From Planctomycetaceae bacterium (GTDB lineage Bacteria > Planctomycetota > Planctomycetia > Planctomycetales > Planctomycetaceae), in assembly GCA_017795105.1 (NCBI GenBank), contig CP051247.1, positions 2,356,001-2,420,000 of the forward strand: 64,000 nucleotides of DNA, in the 5' to 3' direction. The notes below the pieces were generated by a model. It was not told the origin of the DNA and searched no databases. It worked only from the letters and a program-made list of their open reading frames with translations. This document shows, in pieces, positions 1 to 8,740 of the stretch. A program made the translations under genes and the position numbers. The stretch's first letter is position 1; each line of letters begins with the position of its first letter.

Positions 1-359
1 TGATTACCCACGATGTCGATGAGGCGATCTACATGTGCGATCGCGTCTGCATGATGACGAACGGTCCGGGAGCCAAAGTCGGCAACCTGATGACGATTCC
101 GTTCGAACGGCCCCGACATCGAGCCGAGATCCTCGAACATCCCGACTACTACAACTATCGCGGCGAGTTGATCTGCTTCCTCGAAGAACAGGAAGAACTC
201 AAGGGTGATCGTCCGGCGAAGCCCGAGCCGAAGGACGGTGTCGGCGAAGACACCCATACGGACCTGGTGGCCCAGGAAGACACGTCCACAGAGATTCCGG
301 TCCTCAACGACGAGCTCGAAAGCCACGTTACTGACACTGAGATGGTGAAGGTGAACTGA
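1..359 (+). CDS. nrtD: Nitrate ABC transporter ATP-binding protein, C-terminal part (start outside window)
   Basis: Open from the left edge in the frame starting at base 3, so only the last 118 residues are present. The first residues, ITHDVDEAIYMCDRV, form the H-loop (switch) region of an ABC ATPase. The following MMTNGPGAKVGNLMTIPFERPRHRAEI and HPDYYNYRGELICFL stretch is typical of NrtD/NrtC/SsuB-like ATPases energising nitrate or nitrite uptake at the inner membrane. A 40-residue acidic tail follows that is not part of the ABC fold. The nitrate and nitrite reductase genes directly downstream support nitrate as substrate. Walker A and B lie outside the window. Whether this is NrtC or NrtD cannot be told, but the short tail favours NrtD. 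Confidence 0.85.
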   Translation, partial: ITHDVDEAIYMCDRVCMMTNGPGAKVGNLMTIPFERPRHRAEILEHPDYYNYRGELICFLEEQEELKGDRPAKPEPKDGVGEDTHTDLVAQEDTSTEIPVLNDELESHVTDTEMVKVN

Positions 360-362
360 GTG

Positions 363-1256
363 ATGAATTCTCCCATGCCCGTTGAAAACTGCGCTTCGCT
401 TTCACGAGCTGCCTGTATTGGACTCTGGCGGATCGACCACAGTCATGTCGTTTTCGAATCGGCAATGACGTCGGACGCCGAACCGCTCACCGAGCTCGGC
501 CTTCTGCAGGGACTCGCTGAGCAGGCTGCCCGAAAGCAGGCTCCTCAGATTCGTTCCCTGCAGCCGCGTGATGACATCCGTCTGTTCCTGCTGGCCATTC
601 CAGTGGTGCACCACGACCGAACCCGATCCGTCGTCGGCTTCGTTCTGGGAGAACCGGTTGTTCGGGGTTCCGCGCTGGAACGCTGGGAACTGGTTGAAGA
701 TCGGGCTGAACTCAGCCTGACCGACGGCTGCTATGGCGAGTTGAACTACTTTCAGGAGATCAGTCGCGAAGTTCGCTTTCCCCTCGGAACCGGACTTCCC
801 GGCATGACCTGGAAAACAGGCGTCCCCCGTTTACTGCATCCACTGGCAACATCGCCGGAGTTTCTGCGAGCTGGCGAAGCCGGAGAAGCCGGACTCGAAA
901 TCGGAATCGGGTTTCCCATTCTCGGAGAAGGCAGCGAAGTCCAGTCGGTTCTGCTGCTGCTCTCCTCTTCGGGGATCTCGTTCGCCAGCGAGTTTCAGAT
1001 CTGGACCGAATCGGCCGGGCGCTGCACACAAACCGACCGGCTTATCGTCGAACAGAGCCCTGTTGCGAACGCGAATGAACAGAAGATGCTCGATGGCGTC
1101 ATCGAAGACCTCGTGCTGGAAGCCTTCGCCCGGAAGACCGCCATCGTCGAACGCATTCCCGCTCCCTCCGGTCGCGAAACCGGGCTGGTGGTTCTGCCGG
1201 TGCTGTACGACTTCGGAATCTCCTCGGCTCTCGTCCTGGTCATGAACGGAAAGTAA
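363..1256 (+). CDS. GAF-domain protein of the nitrate operon
   Basis: 297 residues from ATG 363; a GTG at 360 is an alternative start, and either lies right after the stop of the ABC gene (357-359), so translational coupling is likely. The middle (about residues 110-240) carries the GAF-like signature FPLGTGLPGMTWKTGVPRLL followed by a predicted beta-rich core (GIGFPILGEGSEVQSVLLLLSS). The C-terminal third looks like a weaker second GAF-like unit. There is no DNA-binding, kinase or cyclase domain, no signal peptide and no membrane segment, so it is a cytoplasmic stand-alone sensor or adaptor. Position between the transporter and the reductases suggests sensing of nitrate, nitrite or redox state, or gating of uptake. 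That role is inference. Confidence 0.7.
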   Translation: MNSPMPVENCASLSRAACIGLWRIDHSHVVFESAMTSDAEPLTELGLLQGLAEQAARKQAPQIRSLQPRDDIRLFLLAIPVVHHDRTRSVVGFVLGEPVVRGSALERWELVEDRAELSLTDGCYGELNYFQEISREVRFPLGTGLPGMTWKTGVPRLLHPLATSPEFLRAGEAGEAGLEIGIGFPILGEGSEVQSVLLLLSSSGISFASEFQIWTESAGRCTQTDRLIVEQSPVANANEQKMLDGVIEDLVLEAFARKTAIVERIPAPSGRETGLVVLPVLYDFGISSALVLVMNGK

Positions 1257-1268
1257 ACACGTACTGCC

Positions 1269-2963
1269 ATGATTAACGCCGTCCTTAATCCTGAGAATGA
1301 CTCGACGATCGGTGCCCACAGCGATCTGCTCGGACTCCTTCTGCGCGATCAGCAGGAGATGTCCGCCGTCGAACGCTTCTCGATGCGGCACGACGAGCAG
1401 CCTTCCTGCCAGGTTCAGCAGTACCGCTCCCTTTTGCCGGCCACTCCACTCGAAGAAGGCGAACAGTACGCCTTCTCGGTCGACCTCGATCGTTGCTCCG
1501 GGTGCAAGGCCTGTGTCACGGCCTGCCACAACCTCAATGGGCTCGACGATCATGAAGCCTGGCGGGACGTCGGACTCCTCTACAGCGCCTCGACCGAACT
1601 GCCGATGATGCAGCACGTGACGGCGGCCTGCCATCACTGTGTTAACCCGGCCTGTATGAACGCCTGCCCGACCAACGCTTACGAGAAAGATCCGATCACC
1701 GGGATCGTCAAACATCTCGATGATCAATGCTTCGGCTGCCAGTACTGCACCCTGGCCTGTCCGTATGGTGTGCCCAAATATCACGAGAAGAAGGGCATCG
1801 TTCGCAAATGCGACATGTGCAGTCAGCGGCTCGCCAACGATGAAGCCCCCGCCTGTGCCCAGGCCTGTCCGCACGAAGCCATTGCGATCACCAAAGTCAG
1901 CGTGACGGAAGCCCGCAGCCGGGCCACCGAAGGCGAGTTCATCACCGGGGCTCACAACCCTTCTTACACCACACCGACAACGGTTTACAAATCGCGTAAG
2001 CCGCTGCCAAAAAATCTGCTCAAAGGCGATCAGCATGATCTCACACCGGAACACGCTCACCTGCCGCTGGTCCTTATGCTGGTGTTGATTCAGGTCTCTG
2101 CCGGAGCCTTCCTGTTCCTGCAACTGGCCCGCATGCTGAACCCGGCAGCCGTGGTCGACCCGATGCTGCCGTTCCTGACAGTCGGCATCTTCGGCGTGAG
2201 TCAACTCGCGTTGGCGGCCAGCACGGTTCACCTGGGACGCCCGTTGTATGCCTTCCGGGGAATCCTCGGCATCCGCCATTCGTGGATGAGCCGCGAGATC
2301 GCCGCCTTTGGAGCATATTCCGCCGCCGCCGGCACGTATGCTGCCAGCTTCTGGGTGCCGGAATTCCTGATGCCCTTCCAGCCACTGTTCCAGCAGTATC
2401 TGGGATATGCAGCCGTCCTCACCGGCTACATCGGGCTGGCCTGCTCGATCATGATTTATGAGTGCACTCAACGCCGCTTCTGGAATGGAACGGCGACCAC
2501 GATGAAGTTCGTCGGGACTTCACTGTGCGGCGGAACGGCTCTGCTGATGATGCTGGCTCCCATTGTCGCTCTCGTCACCGGTGATGCTTCCATTCGTGAA
2601 TTCGCAGGCACCTGGTCGGGACGACTCGCGATCGCCGCCTCTGCTCTGACATTGATCAAACTGTTGACTGATGCCGGCGTCCTGCGACATCTGACCGATG
2701 CGACATTCACGTCACGTAAAAAGTCCGCTCGTCTCATTCTCGGACCGCTTCGGTCCATCACCACGGGACGGGCTGTGTGTGCCGCACTCGGAATTGTTTT
2801 GACAACTACTCTCGGGGTCTTCGAAGGCTCGTTGCCCCTGATGGGAACTGCTGCGCTCGCGGCGGTCTCTGGATCGCTGATTCTGGCTGGAGAGTTCGCG
2901 GAGCGATACCTCTTCTTTGCTGCTGTCGATGCCCCGCGAATGCCCGGAGGTCTGAAGTCATGA
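1269..2963 (+). CDS. DmsB-DmsC fusion: four-cluster ferredoxin subunit joined to quinol-oxidising membrane anchor
   Basis: 564 residues. Residues about 65-220 are a DmsB/NrfC-type ferredoxin with four Cys groups: C76-x2-C79-x2-C82-x3-C86, then CHHCVNPACMNAC, CFGCQYCTLAC, and KCDMCSQRL with CAQACPHEA. Residues about 260-560 are strongly hydrophobic with about eight membrane helices, matching the DmsC anchor that oxidises menaquinol. DmsB and DmsC are normally separate proteins. Its stop overlaps the nasA start (ATGA at 2960-2963). The expected role is quinol to Fe-S to molybdenum-site electron transfer for the next gene's product. A short N-terminal extension (residues 1-60) is unassigned. The domain call is firm; the nitrate role is from context. 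Confidence 0.85.
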   Translation: MINAVLNPENDSTIGAHSDLLGLLLRDQQEMSAVERFSMRHDEQPSCQVQQYRSLLPATPLEEGEQYAFSVDLDRCSGCKACVTACHNLNGLDDHEAWRDVGLLYSASTELPMMQHVTAACHHCVNPACMNACPTNAYEKDPITGIVKHLDDQCFGCQYCTLACPYGVPKYHEKKGIVRKCDMCSQRLANDEAPACAQACPHEAIAITKVSVTEARSRATEGEFITGAHNPSYTTPTTVYKSRKPLPKNLLKGDQHDLTPEHAHLPLVLMLVLIQVSAGAFLFLQLARMLNPAAVVDPMLPFLTVGIFGVSQLALAASTVHLGRPLYAFRGILGIRHSWMSREIAAFGAYSAAAGTYAASFWVPEFLMPFQPLFQQYLGYAAVLTGYIGLACSIMIYECTQRRFWNGTATTMKFVGTSLCGGTALLMMLAPIVALVTGDASIREFAGTWSGRLAIAASALTLIKLLTDAGVLRHLTDATFTSRKKSARLILGPLRSITTGRAVCAALGIVLTTTLGVFEGSLPLMGTAALAAVSGSLILAGEFAERYLFFAAVDAPRMPGGLKS

Positions 2964-5191
2964 GTTCCGCCCTGACCAAACCTGTCTCGCTGGTGCGGGA
3001 TCTGATTCACCAGAAATCAGGTCCACTCACCCGCGAACTGATCCAGCAGCCCGGCGGTTTCGGCCTCGGGAACATCCCAGCCAGTGCCAGGCCCGATCGC
3101 ACGACTATGATGGTCTGCGGTTTCTGCTCCACCGGATGTGGCCTCAACATTCATCTGAAAGATCGTCAGGCGATTGGACTGACTCCCGCGAAGAACTCTC
3201 CCGTGAACCTGGGCATGGCCTGTCCGAAAGGCTGGGAAGCTCTCGAGGTTCTCAAAGCCAAAGACCGGGCCACGATGCCCCTGACGCGATGTGCCGGAAG
3301 TGGTGATCTGCGTCCGACCGAATGGCATATCGCTCTCAATGAGTTCTGCGATCGATTCAAAGCCATCCAGAAAGAACACGGCAACGATTCGGTCGCCTTC
3401 ATCAGCACCGGACAGATCGTGAACGAAGAGATGGCCTTCCTCGGTGCCCTCGCCAAGTTCGGCATGGGCATGATTCACGGCGACGGAAACACCCGCCAGT
3501 GCATGGCGACCGCGGCGACCGCGTACAAGCAGTCATTCGGCTTCGATGCTCCCCCGTTTACCTATCAGGACTTCGAAGAATCGGATGTCCTCGTGTTCGT
3601 GGGAGCCAATCCCTGCATCGCTCATCCGATCATGTGGGAACGGGTGATGCGGAATCAGAACAACCCGGAGATCGTTGTGGTCGATCCCCGGAAGACCGAA
3701 ACGGCCATGCAGTCGACTCAGCATCTGGCTCTGGCTCCGAAGTCCGATCTGACTCTGTTCTACGGACTGGCCCGGTTGCTCATCGACAACGGCTGGATCG
3801 ATCGCGAGTTCATCGACGCCCACACCACCGAATTCGACGCCTTCGCCGAGCACGTTGCCCCGTACACGCTGGAGCGAGTCAGTTCTGAAACCGGCATCTC
3901 ACCCGATGCCATTCTGCATCTGGCTCATACCATCCACGAAGGCAAGAAGGTTTCATTCTGGTGGACGATGGGAGTCAACCAGAGTTACGAAGGGACCCGT
4001 CTCGCTCAGAGCCTGATCAATCTGGCTCTGATGACCGGCAACATCGGCCGCCCCGGCACGGGGGCGAATTCGATCACCGGGCAATGCAACGCCATGGGCT
4101 CGCGGATGTTCAGCAACACGACCGGCCTGTTCGCCGGCCGCGACTTCGAGAAGGAGCACGACCGCAAGGATGTCGCCGAGATTCTCGGCATCGATGTCGG
4201 AAGCATCCCACAGGAAAACAGCCTCGCCTACAACGAGATCATCGACGGCATCGAGTCGGGCAAGATCCGCGGCCTCTGGGTCATCGCGACGAATCCTGCT
4301 CACTCCTGGATCAATCAGAATCGCCTGAAGGAACTCCGCGAGAAGCTCGACTTCCTCGTCGTGCAGGACATGTACTCGACCACCGAGACGGCTCAGATCG
4401 CCGACCTCGTTCTGCCGGCAGCTGCGTGGGGCGAAAAGGAAGGCACGTTCATTAACTCCGAACGCCGCATCGGACTGGTCAAGAAAGTCTCCGCTGCTCC
4501 GGGCCAGGCATTGTCGGACTTCTTCATCTTCCGTTTGATTGCCGAATACTGGGGCTGCGGCGAGATGTTCGAAGACTGGGGCTCTCCAGCTGATGTCTTC
4601 GAGATCATCAAAAAGCTCTCCGCCGGGCGTCCGAACGACATCACCGGGATCACCGATTACCACATGATCGACGAAGCCGGCGGCATCCAGTGGCCGCTGC
4701 GAGCAGGCGAAGAACTTAAGGATTCCCAGCGACGTCTCTTCGAGGACGGCCAGTTCTATCACGCCGACGGCAAAGCGAAGTTCTACTTCGAAGCCCCCCG
4801 CGAAATGCCGGAGCCCCCCGATGAAGACTACCCGTTCACCCTGCTGACCGGTCGCGGCAGTGCCTCGCAATGGCATACGCAAACCCGGACCAGTAAGTCG
4901 GCCGTGCTGCGAAAGCTCTACCCGAAAACGATCTTCGCCGAGATCCATCCGGACGATGCCAACCGCCTCGGGATTCGGCCGGAAGACTGGGTCGAAGTCG
5001 CTTCCCGTCGAGCCGCCATCGAAGTCAAAGCACTGATTACCGTCGCCGTGCAGCCGGGACAGATTTTTATTCCGATGCACTACAAGCTGACCAATCAGCT
5101 GACACACGACTCCTTCGATCCCTATTCGAAACAGCCATCGTACAAAGCCTGTGCGGTCACTATCCGTCAAACGCGAGGAGGATCCCGATGA
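2960..5191 (+). CDS. nasA: Assimilatory nitrate reductase catalytic subunit (molybdopterin, 4Fe-4S)
   Basis: 743 residues from ATG 2960, chosen over upstream in-frame starts because CGGAGG lies at 2945-2950 and the ATG overlaps the preceding stop. The N-terminal 4Fe-4S motif is C53-x2-C56-x3-C60-x27-C88 (VCGFCSTGC ... GMACPKGW). It is followed by molybdopterin-guanine-dinucleotide motifs (GMIHGDGNTRQCMATAA, VDPRKTETA, TGNIGRPGTGANSITGQCNA) and a C-terminal molydopterin-binding domain (LLTGRGSASQWHTQTRT ... PHYKL-like MHYKLTNQLTHD). No twin-arginine signal, so the protein is cytoplasmic. It resembles NasA/NarB but its neighbour is a DmsBC fusion rather than a ferredoxin or NAD(P)H subunit, implying quinol-linked nitrate reduction. 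Confidence 0.88.
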   Translation: MSSALTKPVSLVRDLIHQKSGPLTRELIQQPGGFGLGNIPASARPDRTTMMVCGFCSTGCGLNIHLKDRQAIGLTPAKNSPVNLGMACPKGWEALEVLKAKDRATMPLTRCAGSGDLRPTEWHIALNEFCDRFKAIQKEHGNDSVAFISTGQIVNEEMAFLGALAKFGMGMIHGDGNTRQCMATAATAYKQSFGFDAPPFTYQDFEESDVLVFVGANPCIAHPIMWERVMRNQNNPEIVVVDPRKTETAMQSTQHLALAPKSDLTLFYGLARLLIDNGWIDREFIDAHTTEFDAFAEHVAPYTLERVSSETGISPDAILHLAHTIHEGKKVSFWWTMGVNQSYEGTRLAQSLINLALMTGNIGRPGTGANSITGQCNAMGSRMFSNTTGLFAGRDFEKEHDRKDVAEILGIDVGSIPQENSLAYNEIIDGIESGKIRGLWVIATNPAHSWINQNRLKELREKLDFLVVQDMYSTTETAQIADLVLPAAAWGEKEGTFINSERRIGLVKKVSAAPGQALSDFFIFRLIAEYWGCGEMFEDWGSPADVFEIIKKLSAGRPNDITGITDYHMIDEAGGIQWPLRAGEELKDSQRRLFEDGQFYHADGKAKFYFEAPREMPEPPDEDYPFTLLTGRGSASQWHTQTRTSKSAVLRKLYPKTIFAEIHPDDANRLGIRPEDWVEVASRRAAIEVKALITVAVQPGQIFIPMHYKLTNQLTHDSFDPYSKQPSYKACAVTIRQTRGGSR

Positions 5192-7035
5192 TCGATCGAA
5201 ACGAGGCCTTCACCGACGAGCAGAAGAACTACCTGCAGGGCTTCCTGATGGGCTCGGATGTCTCACGAGCCGTCCGCGGCCTGCCGATCCTCAGTGGCAG
5301 TAGTGGCAGCAACGGAAGCAATGGAAGCTCGATTCAGGTAGGCGGCCAGAAAAATCTCGCCGACGAGATGCCGACCGGTCCCGAGCGAATTCACTTCGAA
5401 GCGCAGAACCGTCAGCTGCAGGACGGAAAGAAACTCTGTGCCGAAGAGAACGCCAAGCGGGGCAAGAATCCCCTCGACATGTGGAACGAGATGCAGGCCC
5501 ACGCCCGCGATGGGAAGTTCCCCAAAGGAACCGATGTCTTCCTCTTCAAGTTCCAGGGCCTGTTCTACGTTTCGCCGGCTCAGAATTCTTACATGTGCCG
5601 CCTGCGAATTCCCGGCGGCATTCTGAAGACGGGACAGTTTCGGGGCCTGGCCGATCTGGCTGAACAACACGCCGGCGGCTATGTCGATGTCACGACGCGA
5701 GCCAACATTCAGCTGCGGGAAATCGGCCCTTCCGATGGCGTGCCGCTGCTGATGGGCCTGCACGATCTCGGCATCATCAATCGTGGCTCCGGCGGAGATA
5801 ACATCCGCAACGTGACCGGCAACCCGACCAGCGGCATCGATCCCCAGGAGTTGATTGAAACCCTGCCCCTCGCCCGGGAAATGCATCATCACATTCTGAA
5901 TCACCGCGAACTCTACGGCCTCCCCCGGAAGTTCAACATCGCTTTCGAAGGGGGCAGCTCGATCAGCAGTCTCGAAGACACGAACGACATCGGCTTCACC
6001 GCCGTGCGTGTCAGTGAAGACAAAGCGACAGCTGAAGTCCCTGCTGGCGTTCATTTCCGTCTTACACTTGGCGGCATCACGGGACATCTCGACTTTGCCC
6101 GCGATACCGGCATTCTCGTCTCGCCTGAAGAAGCCGTGACCGTTGCCGATGCGATCGTCCGCGTCTTCATCGAACATGGCGACCGCACCGATCGCAAGAA
6201 GGCTCGACTGAAGTATCTGCTCGATGCCTGGGGCTTCGAGAAGTTCATCGAACACGTGCAGAAAAAGCTCCCCTTCCCGTTGCGACGCTTCGCTCTCGAT
6301 CAGTGTGAGCCTGCTCCGGCAGCCGATCGTTACGGACATGTCGGTGTGCATCCGCAGAAGCAGCCGGGACTCAACTACATTGGAGTCGTGCTGCCAGTTG
6401 GCCGCCTCACGCCCGATCAGATTCGCCAGCTGAGCGACCTTTCCGAGATGTTCGGAGACCGTACGATTCGTCTCACCGTCTGGCAGAACCTGCTGCTCTC
6501 CGGCATTCCCGATGAACGGGTCGACGAAGTCTGCCGTCGCATTGAAGCGATGGGGCTCGACTGGAAAGCGAGCAATGTTCGCGGAGCTCTCGTCGCCTGC
6601 ACCGGAAACGCCGGCTGCAAGTACGCTGCCGCGAACACCAAGCTGCACGCCCGGCAGATTGCCGACTATCTGGACGAACGGATCGAGCTCGATTCGCCGA
6701 TCAACATTCACCTCACCGGCTGTCATCACTCGTGTGCCCAGCACTACATCGGCGACATCGGCCTGATCGCTACCAAGGTCGATGTTGGCGACGACGAAGA
6801 CATGGTCGAGGGTTACCACATCTTCATCGGCGGCGGTTACGGTCGCGATCAGGGAATCGGCCGCGAGTTTCGCACCTCGGTCACGCACGACCAGTGCCCG
6901 ATCGTGATTCAACAGCTGTTGATGACCTACGTCGAGAATCGTCTCTCGCCCGAAGAACAGTTTGTCGATTTCGTGCGACGGATCGAGCTCGATGAACTTC
7001 GTTCGATGTGCGATCAGACGGTCGCCGTGGCCTGA
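5188..7035 (+). CDS. nirA: Assimilatory nitrite reductase, siroheme and 4Fe-4S (NirA type)
   Basis: 615 residues; ATG 5188 overlaps the nasA stop and is preceded by GAGGAGG at 5177-5183. Two ferredoxin-like half-domains and two catalytic halves are visible. The siroheme/4Fe-4S ligands are C471-x5-C477 (ACTGNAGC) and C512-x3-C516 (GCHHSC). The protein catalyses six-electron reduction of nitrite to ammonia. Context (after nasA) favours nitrite over sulfite. The first 60 residues are unusual: FTDEQKNYLQGFLMG, almost repeated at the start of the next gene's product, then a Ser/Gly/Asn-rich linker (residues 36-50). That head is probably a docking element rather than part of the catalytic fold. Confidence 0.88.
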   Translation: MIDRNEAFTDEQKNYLQGFLMGSDVSRAVRGLPILSGSSGSNGSNGSSIQVGGQKNLADEMPTGPERIHFEAQNRQLQDGKKLCAEENAKRGKNPLDMWNEMQAHARDGKFPKGTDVFLFKFQGLFYVSPAQNSYMCRLRIPGGILKTGQFRGLADLAEQHAGGYVDVTTRANIQLREIGPSDGVPLLMGLHDLGIINRGSGGDNIRNVTGNPTSGIDPQELIETLPLAREMHHHILNHRELYGLPRKFNIAFEGGSSISSLEDTNDIGFTAVRVSEDKATAEVPAGVHFRLTLGGITGHLDFARDTGILVSPEEAVTVADAIVRVFIEHGDRTDRKKARLKYLLDAWGFEKFIEHVQKKLPFPLRRFALDQCEPAPAADRYGHVGVHPQKQPGLNYIGVVLPVGRLTPDQIRQLSDLSEMFGDRTIRLTVWQNLLLSGIPDERVDEVCRRIEAMGLDWKASNVRGALVACTGNAGCKYAAANTKLHARQIADYLDERIELDSPINIHLTGCHHSCAQHYIGDIGLIATKVDVGDDEDMVEGYHIFIGGGYGRDQGIGREFRTSVTHDQCPIVIQQLLMTYVENRLSPEEQFVDFVRRIELDELRSMCDQTVAVA

Positions 7036-7087
7036 ATCACTTAAACACAACACGTTCTGCTTTTATTGAACTCAACAGGACAGACGA

Positions 7088-8662
7088 ATGTCGATCTCCC
7101 TTCTGCCTGAAAGCGCACCGTTTAACGAGACTCAGCGAGCCTGGCTCAACGGGTTTCTGGCCGGCATGCTTGGAATTGATGAGTCGAACCCGGCCGTCGT
7201 CGATGCAGCCGTCGGTCTGATGCCGGCTCCTGAAGAGGCAGCCGCCGAAGACGATGACGATGACCCCTGGCACGATCCGGGACTCGGTCTCGACGAACGG
7301 ATGGAACTGGCCGACGGCAAAGCGTTGCCGAAGCGGCTGATGGCCTGCATGGCTCAGCTCGACTGCGGAGCCTGCGGCTATCTCTGCAAATCATATTCGG
7401 AGAAGATCGCGTCTGGTGAAGAGAAGAATCTCAAGCTCTGCGTCCCGGGGGGCAAGGAAACGTCGAAGATGCTCAAGCAGGTGCTGAGCGAATCGGAAGG
7501 AGCCGCCACCCCGGCTGCAACTGCTGTCGCCGAGAAGCCCGCCACCAATGGTTTCAGCCGTCAGAATCCCTTCGCCGCGAAACTCATCCGTTCCGATTCT
7601 CTGAACGGAGAAGGCTCCGCCAAGGATGTCCGCCATGTCGAGATCGATCTGGCCGGTAGCGGCCTCAACTACAAAGTCGGCGATGCCCTCGGCGTCTATC
7701 CGACGAACTGCGATGAACTCGTCGCCGCGATTCTCGCCGAGTTCGAGACCGACGGCTCCGAGCCATGCGAAATCAATGGCGACTCGCTGACCTTTGCCGA
7801 AGCTCTCAACAGCCGCTGCTGCCTGAAGGATGTCTCCGACGAGCTGCTCGAACTGATGATCGACACGGCTCAGGATGAACTCCAGAAAACCCAACTTAAG
7901 GACCTCGTCGACAGCGACCTGCTCGACGAGATCGATGTCCTCGATCTGCTGAAAGACTACCCCGGCGTGCGACCTGCACCGGCTGCCTTCATTGAAACGC
8001 TCACCGCTCTGAACCCGCGACTCTATTCGATCGCCAGTTCACAAAACATTGTCGGAGAGAGCGTGCATCTGACCGTCGGCCGTGTGATCAAAGACGTGCG
8101 AAACCGTCCTCGCAAGGGCGTCGCCTCGACCATGTTCTCCGATCGCCTGCAGTCCGGCATGGACGTGAAGGTTTTCGTGCATGCCTCACACGGTTTCGGT
8201 GTTCCCCCGGCAGACGATGTGCCGCTCATCATGGTCGGACCGGGAACCGGCATCGCTCCCTTCCGGGCGTTTCTGCAGGAACGACAGGCTCGCAAAGCGC
8301 CGGGCAAGAACTGGCTTTTCTTCGGCGATCAAAAATCGGCGACCGACTTCCTTTACCGGGAAGAACTCTCGCAGTTCGTCGAAAGCGGCCTGCTCACCCG
8401 GCTCGATACGGCCTTCAGTCGCGATCAGGAAGAGAAGATCTACGTGCAGAACCGGATGCTCGAAAACGCGGAGGAGCTGTTCCGCTGGCTCGAAGCCGGG
8501 GCCTGGTTCACGGTTTGCGGCGACGCCAAACGGATGGCCGTGGATGTCGACCGGGCGTTGCATCAGATCATCGAACAGGTCGGCGGCAAGTCGCCCGAGG
8601 AAGCCAAAGCTTATGTGAAGGAGATGGCCGCAGCCGGCCGGTATCTCCGCGACGTTTATTAA
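7088..8662 (+). CDS. FAD/NAD(P)H flavoprotein with RnfB-like Fe-S domain (CysJ-like), probable nitrite reductase electron donor
   Basis: 524 residues. Residues 12-26 are FNETQRAWLNGFLAG, matching the NirA N-terminus. Residues about 84-122 carry C87, C93, C96, C100 and C118 in LDCGACGYLC ... LCVPGG, the pattern of the RnfB/FeS (pfam04060-type) 4Fe-4S domain. From about residue 155 it is a CysJ/cytochrome P450 reductase-like module: FAD site RLYSIASS, GVASTMFSDRL, then NAD(P)H site MVGPGTGIAPFRAFLQER and a C-terminal AAAGRYLRDVY. The FMN flavodoxin domain of true CysJ is absent, its place taken by the Fe-S domain. Likely path: NAD(P)H to FAD to 4Fe-4S to NirA. It sits 52 bp after nirA, and databases often call such proteins sulfite reductase alpha. 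Confidence 0.82.
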   Translation: MSISLLPESAPFNETQRAWLNGFLAGMLGIDESNPAVVDAAVGLMPAPEEAAAEDDDDDPWHDPGLGLDERMELADGKALPKRLMACMAQLDCGACGYLCKSYSEKIASGEEKNLKLCVPGGKETSKMLKQVLSESEGAATPAATAVAEKPATNGFSRQNPFAAKLIRSDSLNGEGSAKDVRHVEIDLAGSGLNYKVGDALGVYPTNCDELVAAILAEFETDGSEPCEINGDSLTFAEALNSRCCLKDVSDELLELMIDTAQDELQKTQLKDLVDSDLLDEIDVLDLLKDYPGVRPAPAAFIETLTALNPRLYSIASSQNIVGESVHLTVGRVIKDVRNRPRKGVASTMFSDRLQSGMDVKVFVHASHGFGVPPADDVPLIMVGPGTGIAPFRAFLQERQARKAPGKNWLFFGDQKSATDFLYREELSQFVESGLLTRLDTAFSRDQEEKIYVQNRMLENAEELFRWLEAGAWFTVCGDAKRMAVDVDRALHQIIEQVGGKSPEEAKAYVKEMAAAGRYLRDVY

Positions 8663-8716
8663 TCCCGAACACGACCCGTTAATAGCCTGTATTCTCGCCC
8701 CCCGTCCCAACTTCGT

Positions 8717-8722
8717 TATAAT
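8717..8722 (+). promoter_or_regulatory. Possible -10 box before the histidine kinase gene
   Basis: A perfect TATAAT lies 19 bases before the ATG at 8741, in the 78-base gap after the nitrate operon. No convincing -35 hexamer is seen 16-18 bases upstream. If used, the leader would be very short and the kinase could start at the ATG at 8768 instead. Confidence 0.3.
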
Positions 8723-8740
8723 CGAGCCGTTTCTTCTGCG

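Noticed and set aside
831..7053. Very long minus-strand open frames opposite the nitrate genes (for example 831-2471, 3953-5170, 5263-7053)
   Set aside because: They lie antisense to clearly identified genes, have no domain character, are Arg/Val/His/Gly-rich as expected from GC-rich codon bias, and have no ribosome sites.
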